In this document: positions 53,091 to 56,217 of the stretch, piece by piece
Layout of the letters: each line of letters opens with the position of its first letter
Position numbering within the stretch: position 1 is the first letter of the stretch
Assembly (NCBI GenBank): GCA_017395045.1
Contig: JAFPWG010000003.1
Coordinates: 1 to 56,217 of the forward strand
Direction: 5' to 3'
Source of the DNA: Bacteroidales bacterium
GTDB taxonomy: Bacteria > Bacteroidota > Bacteroidia > Bacteroidales > UBA932
DNA: 56,217 bases
Notes under the pieces: generated by a model
Told to the model about the DNA's origin: nothing
Databases searched by the model: none
The model's input: only the letters and a program-made list of their open reading frames with translations
Made by a program: the position numbers and the translations under genes

Positions 53091-53122
53091 TTTGAATCAT
53101 TCAAGATTAATTCTATCTTTGC
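53091..53122 (+). promoter_or_regulatory. Promoter of the Fur-like regulator gene
   Basis: TTTG (53091-53094), exactly 19 bp, TATCTTTGC (53114-53122). Full consensus starting 1 bp after the recN stop. The first ATG is 5 bp beyond the -7 box. Confidence 0.78.
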
Positions 53123-53127
53123 ACCCT

Positions 53128-53586
53128 ATGGCCACGCAAAGCAGTAATATGATGCCCACGCTGGACGAGTTCCGCACCCGTCTCCGCCGCCATGACCTCA
53201 AGGCCACCCGCCAGCGGCTGGCCGTGCACGAGGCCATGATGGCGCTCGGACACGCATCGGCGGACATGGTATCCGAAGAGATCGGCCGGAAAGGGACGGT
53301 GAAAGTGACCGTCGCCTCGGTGTACAATATCCTATCCCAACTGGCGGACCTGAGGATCTACACCCGGCGCCTGAGTGCGAACAACAAGATGTACTTCGAC
53401 ATCAGCACCAACCGGCACGTCCACCTGTACGACCGGGAGAACCACCGCTACCGTGACGTTTTCGACGAAGAGTTGATGGACCTCGTGCAGTCGCACCTCA
53501 AGCGGCGCAAGTTCAAGGGTTTCACCGTCGAGGATATCGACATCCAGCTCATCGCCCGTCCCACCCGTAAAGCGCGTTCGGTATGA
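53128..53586 (+). CDS. Fur-family transcriptional regulator lacking the structural cysteines
   Basis: Metal- or peroxide-responsive DNA-binding protein of the Fur/PerR/Zur superfamily, about 152 aa. The winged helix is clear: RRHDLKATRQRLAVHEAMMA and VTVASVYNILSQLADLRIYT. In the dimerization domain the H-x-H of the regulatory metal site is kept (NRHVHLYD), but the usual CxxC that follows, and the second cysteine pair, are absent; the protein has no cysteine at all. ATG 53149 or 53152 (MMPTLDEF) would give a short leader and is a possible start. It overlaps the next gene by 4 bp. Confidence 0.87.
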   Translation: MATQSSNMMPTLDEFRTRLRRHDLKATRQRLAVHEAMMALGHASADMVSEEIGRKGTVKVTVASVYNILSQLADLRIYTRRLSANNKMYFDISTNRHVHLYDRENHRYRDVFDEELMDLVQSHLKRRKFKGFTVEDIDIQLIARPTRKARSV

Positions 53587-54260
53587 GAAAGATCCTGTTC
53601 GCCATCCTTTCCCTTTCCCTGCTGGTCTCCGGCTGCCGGAAGGATGATTTCGTCCCCTACTCCGGCATGGAGATGGGGCAGGTCCGCAGCGGATCCATCC
53701 TGACCGACGAAGGAGTGAAACTGATCATCGGCGGCAACCCTGAGAACTATGACATCCAGACCGACCGTCGCATACTCTTCCGCTACCAGACGACCGAAAT
53801 CGGCTCGGACGGATCCTATACCATTGACCTGCAGGAACTTTGGGAGACGACGGTTTCCGAACCGATTCCAGCCTCCGACCCTGTCGGCCTGGTCTCCGAC
53901 GACCCTGTCCGGATCTTCGACGCCTGGTTCAGCGGCGGTTACCTCAACCTGACGGTCGCCTATGCCGGCATCGATCCGGCCTTGCACGCCTTCCCGCTCA
54001 CCTTTGAAAACGACGGGAAACGCGCCGTCCTCCGCCTGTATCACGATGCCCAGGAAACCGTTCCGTCCGGCACGGACCTGAAGAAGTCCTGCCTCTGCTT
54101 CCCCATGGAAGCGGTCACCGCAACCTTCCCCGCCCCGGCGGACAAGTCCAAGACCGCCGTCATCCCCATCCTCCTCCAATGGCGTTGGTACGAGGATGAC
54201 GACACCTCCCGCCAAACGATCCTAAACGAAAAACAGGGCGGTTACCGGGCCAAGCGCTGA
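53583..54260 (+). CDS. NigD-like lipoprotein
   Basis: A 225-aa putative lipoprotein: MRKILFAILSLSLLVSGC with Cys18, mature start RKDDFVPYSGMEMGQVRSGS. The mid segment VRIFDAWFSGGYLNLTVAYA and the C-terminal ILLQWRWYEDDD fit the NigD-like family of Bacteroidota surface proteins as I remember it; molecular function unknown. It overlaps the Fur-like gene by 4 bp, so the two are cotranscribed, and could be under its control or sense the same condition (inference). Confidence 0.72.
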   Translation: MRKILFAILSLSLLVSGCRKDDFVPYSGMEMGQVRSGSILTDEGVKLIIGGNPENYDIQTDRRILFRYQTTEIGSDGSYTIDLQELWETTVSEPIPASDPVGLVSDDPVRIFDAWFSGGYLNLTVAYAGIDPALHAFPLTFENDGKRAVLRLYHDAQETVPSGTDLKKSCLCFPMEAVTATFPAPADKSKTAVIPILLQWRWYEDDDTSRQTILNEKQGGYRAKR

Positions 54261-54277
54261 CTTTTTTGGACCTCCCT

Positions 54278-54309
54278 ATTGCGGGGAACGATTTTTTTCG
54301 TACCTTTGC
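54278..54309 (+). promoter_or_regulatory. tRNA-His promoter
   Basis: ATTG (54278-54281), 19-bp spacer, TACCTTTGC (54301-54309), 12 bp before the tRNA 5' end. Confidence 0.7.
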
Positions 54310-54321
54310 AATCCCATACAT

Positions 54322-54395
54322 GGTGGATGTAGTTCAGCTGGTAGAGCATCGGATTGTGGTTCCGAGTGTCGTGGGTTCGAGCCCCATCATCCACC
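54322..54395 (+). tRNA. tRNA-His (GTG)
   Basis: 74 nt including the extra 5' G (G-1) that pairs with C73. Acceptor stem GTGGATG/CATCCAC, anticodon arm TCGGA-TTGTGGT-TCCGA (anticodon GTG), T arm with TTCGAGC. CCA is not encoded. The minus-strand serine recombinase frame ends inside the 3' end of this gene. Confidence 0.94.
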
Positions 54396-55922
54396 CCTGC
54401 TGCAACTCTCGGAGGTTTCCGGGAGTTGCTTTGTGTTTAGGGGCTTCCAATCTATTGGTTTTCCGGTGATTATAGAAACGAGCGGCGTGAGTTCTACGGT
54501 TCGAGGTTCATTTTTTTCAAAAACGATTTTTCCGGAAAAAATCGAACCAAGGATGTCCAATTTCAGGTCAATCGGGGCTGTGGCTATGCAGGAGCCCATA
54601 TTTTCAATAAAATCCAATGAGAACGCCACCTTTTCCTGCATCTCCTTATCCGTCGGCTGCTCCTTGCTTTCTTCAAGTCGTAGTTCGAGGTCTCTCTTTT
54701 CCTTTGTGAGCCGGTCATTCATCGCCTTGAACGCATCGTCATCCAGCACGCCGTCGAACCACTTGTCTTGTATCTTCTTGACTCTCTCATCCATCGTTGC
54801 AAGTTGTGCCTTCATCTTCTTCTGCTCGTCCTTATCTAACTGGGCTTGTTCCTCGCTCATATCATGGAGAACCCCTTCATAGAGTGCCAATACTGCTTTG
54901 TTTGGTCTTAACGATTGAAGGAAATGACGCATCCCTTCGTTAGCATCTTCGGCAGAAATCCGGTAATTCCCGCAGTAGTTGCAGTGATAGTAGGCGTATC
55001 GCTTGTTCCGTCCCTTGCTGAACGAACCGTAAACGGTATTGCCACAATGCGGACAGCGTAGGAACGAACGCATATAGAATGTCTCGTCCGGTATCTTCTT
55101 CACCTCGGGAGCCGACTTGTCCTTTTTGCCGTCCAGGCGGTCCTGGACGAGCAAAAAGGTTCTTGTGTCGGTGAGCGGCTCGTGGATGCCCTTGACATAC
55201 TTTGCTGGGGTCTCCTCATACTCGGGGACATAGACATCTCCCATATAGAACCGCTTTCGGAGGATGCGGAAGAATGTGGATTCACTGACCTTCATCCCTC
55301 TGCCCTTCAATGCACGCCATACGAGGGTCGGCGATTCCACGCCATAGGCGACCTGTTGGAACGCTTCCCGGACGAACGGGGCTTCCACCGGGTCCGGCTC
55401 AATCCAGCATTCGTGCTTGCCTGTCCGCTTGTTCGCATAGCCATAGGGTGCTTTCCCTACGCACTTGCCTTCCGATAGTGCCTGATGGATGCCGTCCTTC
55501 GTCGCCTTGGAACGCTTGTCATTATCCACCTCCGCCATCGACAGATAGACGGATAGCATTATCTTGGATTCCGCTACCTTAAAGTCAATGTGCTCCTCGG
55601 CAGCATTGACCTCGATGCCATACTTCCTGAACTTGGAGATATACTCCCATCCGTCGGAGGCATCCCGGGTAAATCTGTTCCACCTCAACACCAATAGGGT
55701 ATCAACATCGACCTCCTTCCGCTTCCGGAGGTACTTCTTGCAAATCTCCTTCATCTCCGGACGGTCGAACGTCTTGGCGGAGTAGTCCTCTCGATAGACC
55801 TCAACGACCTCAATGCCATTACTATTGCAGAACCGGGTCAGGGCATCTGCTTGGTATTTCAACGAGCCGCCCTTGGCTTGCTCGTCACTGCTCACACGGC
55901 AGTACAATATTGCCTTCTTCAT
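54387..55922 (-). CDS. Large serine recombinase
   Basis: Site-specific serine integrase, 511 aa. Resolvase domain at about 3-145: catalytic Ser11 in YCRVSSDEQ, LLVLRWNRFTRDASDGWEYI with the active-site Arg. The recombinase domain (KAPYGYANKRTGKHECWIEP) follows, then a zinc ribbon with CPHCGNTVYG and YYHCNYCGN (about 290-325) and a coiled coil (about 355-430). The last 16 or so codons cross the tRNA-His terminator, and the stop TGA lies in the tRNA acceptor stem, so the present C-terminus is partly made of chromosomal DNA. More AT-rich than the core genes. The rest of the element, if any, lies right of the window. Confidence 0.93.
   Translation of the reverse strand: MKKAILYCRVSSDEQAKGGSLKYQADALTRFCNSNGIEVVEVYREDYSAKTFDRPEMKEICKKYLRKRKEVDVDTLLVLRWNRFTRDASDGWEYISKFRKYGIEVNAAEEHIDFKVAESKIMLSVYLSMAEVDNDKRSKATKDGIHQALSEGKCVGKAPYGYANKRTGKHECWIEPDPVEAPFVREAFQQVAYGVESPTLVWRALKGRGMKVSESTFFRILRKRFYMGDVYVPEYEETPAKYVKGIHEPLTDTRTFLLVQDRLDGKKDKSAPEVKKIPDETFYMRSFLRCPHCGNTVYGSFSKGRNKRYAYYHCNYCGNYRISAEDANEGMRHFLQSLRPNKAVLALYEGVLHDMSEEQAQLDKDEQKKMKAQLATMDERVKKIQDKWFDGVLDDDAFKAMNDRLTKEKRDLELRLEESKEQPTDKEMQEKVAFSLDFIENMGSCIATAPIDLKLDILGSIFSGKIVFEKNEPRTVELTPLVSIITGKPIDWKPLNTKQLPETSESCSRGG
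54402..54436 (+). terminator. Terminator of tRNA-His
   Basis: GCAACTCTCGGA (54402-54413) pairs with TCCGGGAGTTGC (54418-54429) with one wobble, followed by TTTGTGTTT. The recombinase frame on the other strand reads through it. Confidence 0.8.
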
Positions 55923-55923
55923 C

Positions 55924-56061
55924 TTATTGTAGTTTTATTTCGTTATTCAGTTGTGCTCTTGCCAGCCGGGTCAGGAAATCTCTCAACTGGATGATTTCAT
56001 CATCTTTCAAATGATAATTGTGTTCTTCTAAAATTTCTCTGCATTCCTTCACAGATAACAT
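55924..56061 (-). CDS. 45-aa small protein directly upstream of the serine recombinase
   Basis: Short frame MLSVKECREILEEHNYHLKD to NNEIKLQ, 45 aa, stop one base before the recombinase ATG. It looks like a compact two-helix protein (an EILEEH helix and an IIQLRDFLTRLARAQL helix), charged and without cysteines apart from one. Similar short frames with the pattern KxxREILxxH...LxDxEIxQLRDFLxxLA occur before serine recombinases as far as I recall; I cannot verify that here. Probably translationally coupled to the recombinase. Could be a partner or directionality-like factor; this is unproven. Confidence 0.6.
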   Translation of the reverse strand: MLSVKECREILEEHNYHLKDDEIIQLRDFLTRLARAQLNNEIKLQ

Positions 56062-56080
56062 TGAACAATCATTTTGTTCT

Positions 56081-56166
56081 TATTGGCTTTCGGCTCTCCT
56101 CGCCGTCACGACGCAGGAGTTTTCTGTTCGCCAAGGGACAGCACGCCCTTTCCCGCTATCACGGGG
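56081..56166 (-). other. Structured leader-like segment before the small ORF
   Basis: Read on the minus strand: hairpin CCCG/CGGG (56162-56165, 56152-56155), hairpin AAGGG/CCCTT (56146-56150, 56133-56137), and a multi-stem with TTGGC/GCCAA (56130-56134, 56083-56087) enclosing CTCCT/AGGAG (56115-56119, 56096-56100). It lies 20 bp before the 45-aa ORF. It could be an RNA leader, a recombinase binding site or the remains of another gene. The rest of 56062-56217 shows nothing I recognise. Confidence 0.35.
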
Positions 56167-56217
56167 TCTCATCTCGTTCTTACATATTGTATATTTGGGA
56201 TTGGTCCGGGGCTTCTC

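Overview
The window looks like about 53 kb of core chromosome from a GC-rich member of the Bacteroidales (phylum Bacteroidota), with a mobile-element recombinase at each end. The assignment rests on three things. Promoters follow the Bacteroidota pattern (TAnnTTTG near -7, several with TTTG 19 bp upstream) and not the E. coli pattern. Phylum-restricted families are present (DUF2795, DUF4837, NigD-like lipoprotein, Rpb6-like omega subunit). The gene sets uppS-bamA-skp and bamD-rpoZ-recN are also typical. Genus cannot be read from the sequence. The two ends are visibly more AT-rich than the interior.

Layout. 1-1560: a tyrosine recombinase running off the left edge, with repeated AT-rich sites in front of it. 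1561-9048: DUF2795 protein, folE, a class-I amidotransferase lipoprotein, htpG, an acyl-CoA/AMP ligase, a HAD phosphatase and an outer-membrane porin. 9059-13293: potABCD polyamine ABC importer, apparently one operon with the porin. 13294-13617: the only gene-free stretch over 300 bp. It holds two convergent terminators and, between and overlapping them, an imperfect palindrome of about 236 bp. 13618-17204: OmpA-like protein and uvrB, divergent. 17206-25253: a minus-strand block rpsA-rnz-glucosaminidase-mltG-relA, preceded by corA. 25408-25868: tRNA-Pro, rpsT, tRNA-Glu. 25949-30281: minus-strand M23-like protein, dxr, rseP, DUF4837. 30303-33764: ruvX, def, phosphohexomutase, M23-LysM peptidase. 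33815-37681: SLC13/DASS carboxylate transporter with two porins. 37815-44752: gdhA, an orphan 177-aa protein, skp, bamA, uppS, nadK. 44834-54260: pdxJ, Skp-like lipoprotein, glycosyltransferase, LysM-PBP1 fusion, trxB, bamD, rpoZ, recN, Fur-like regulator, NigD-like lipoprotein. 54322-56217: tRNA-His, a large serine recombinase abutting and slightly overlapping it, a 45-aa ORF directly upstream of the recombinase, and a structured stretch at the window end.

How the genes fit together. Most of the interior concerns building and loading the envelope: BAM components (BamA, BamD), chaperones (two Skp-like proteins), undecaprenyl diphosphate synthesis (Dxr, UppS), intramembrane proteolysis (RseP), peptidoglycan turnover (MltG, glucosaminidase, two M23 proteins, LysM proteins) and nutrient entry pairing an outer-membrane porin with an inner-membrane transporter (porin + PotABCD; two porins + DASS).

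No single novel multigene system is evident. The most unusual items are the long palindrome at 13339-13574, the PotD protein with an extra C-terminal membrane anchor, a RelA whose hydrolase residues are lost, a Fur-family protein without its cysteine pairs, a UvrB with a roughly 76-residue insert, and the integration junction at tRNA-His with its small ORF and structured leader.
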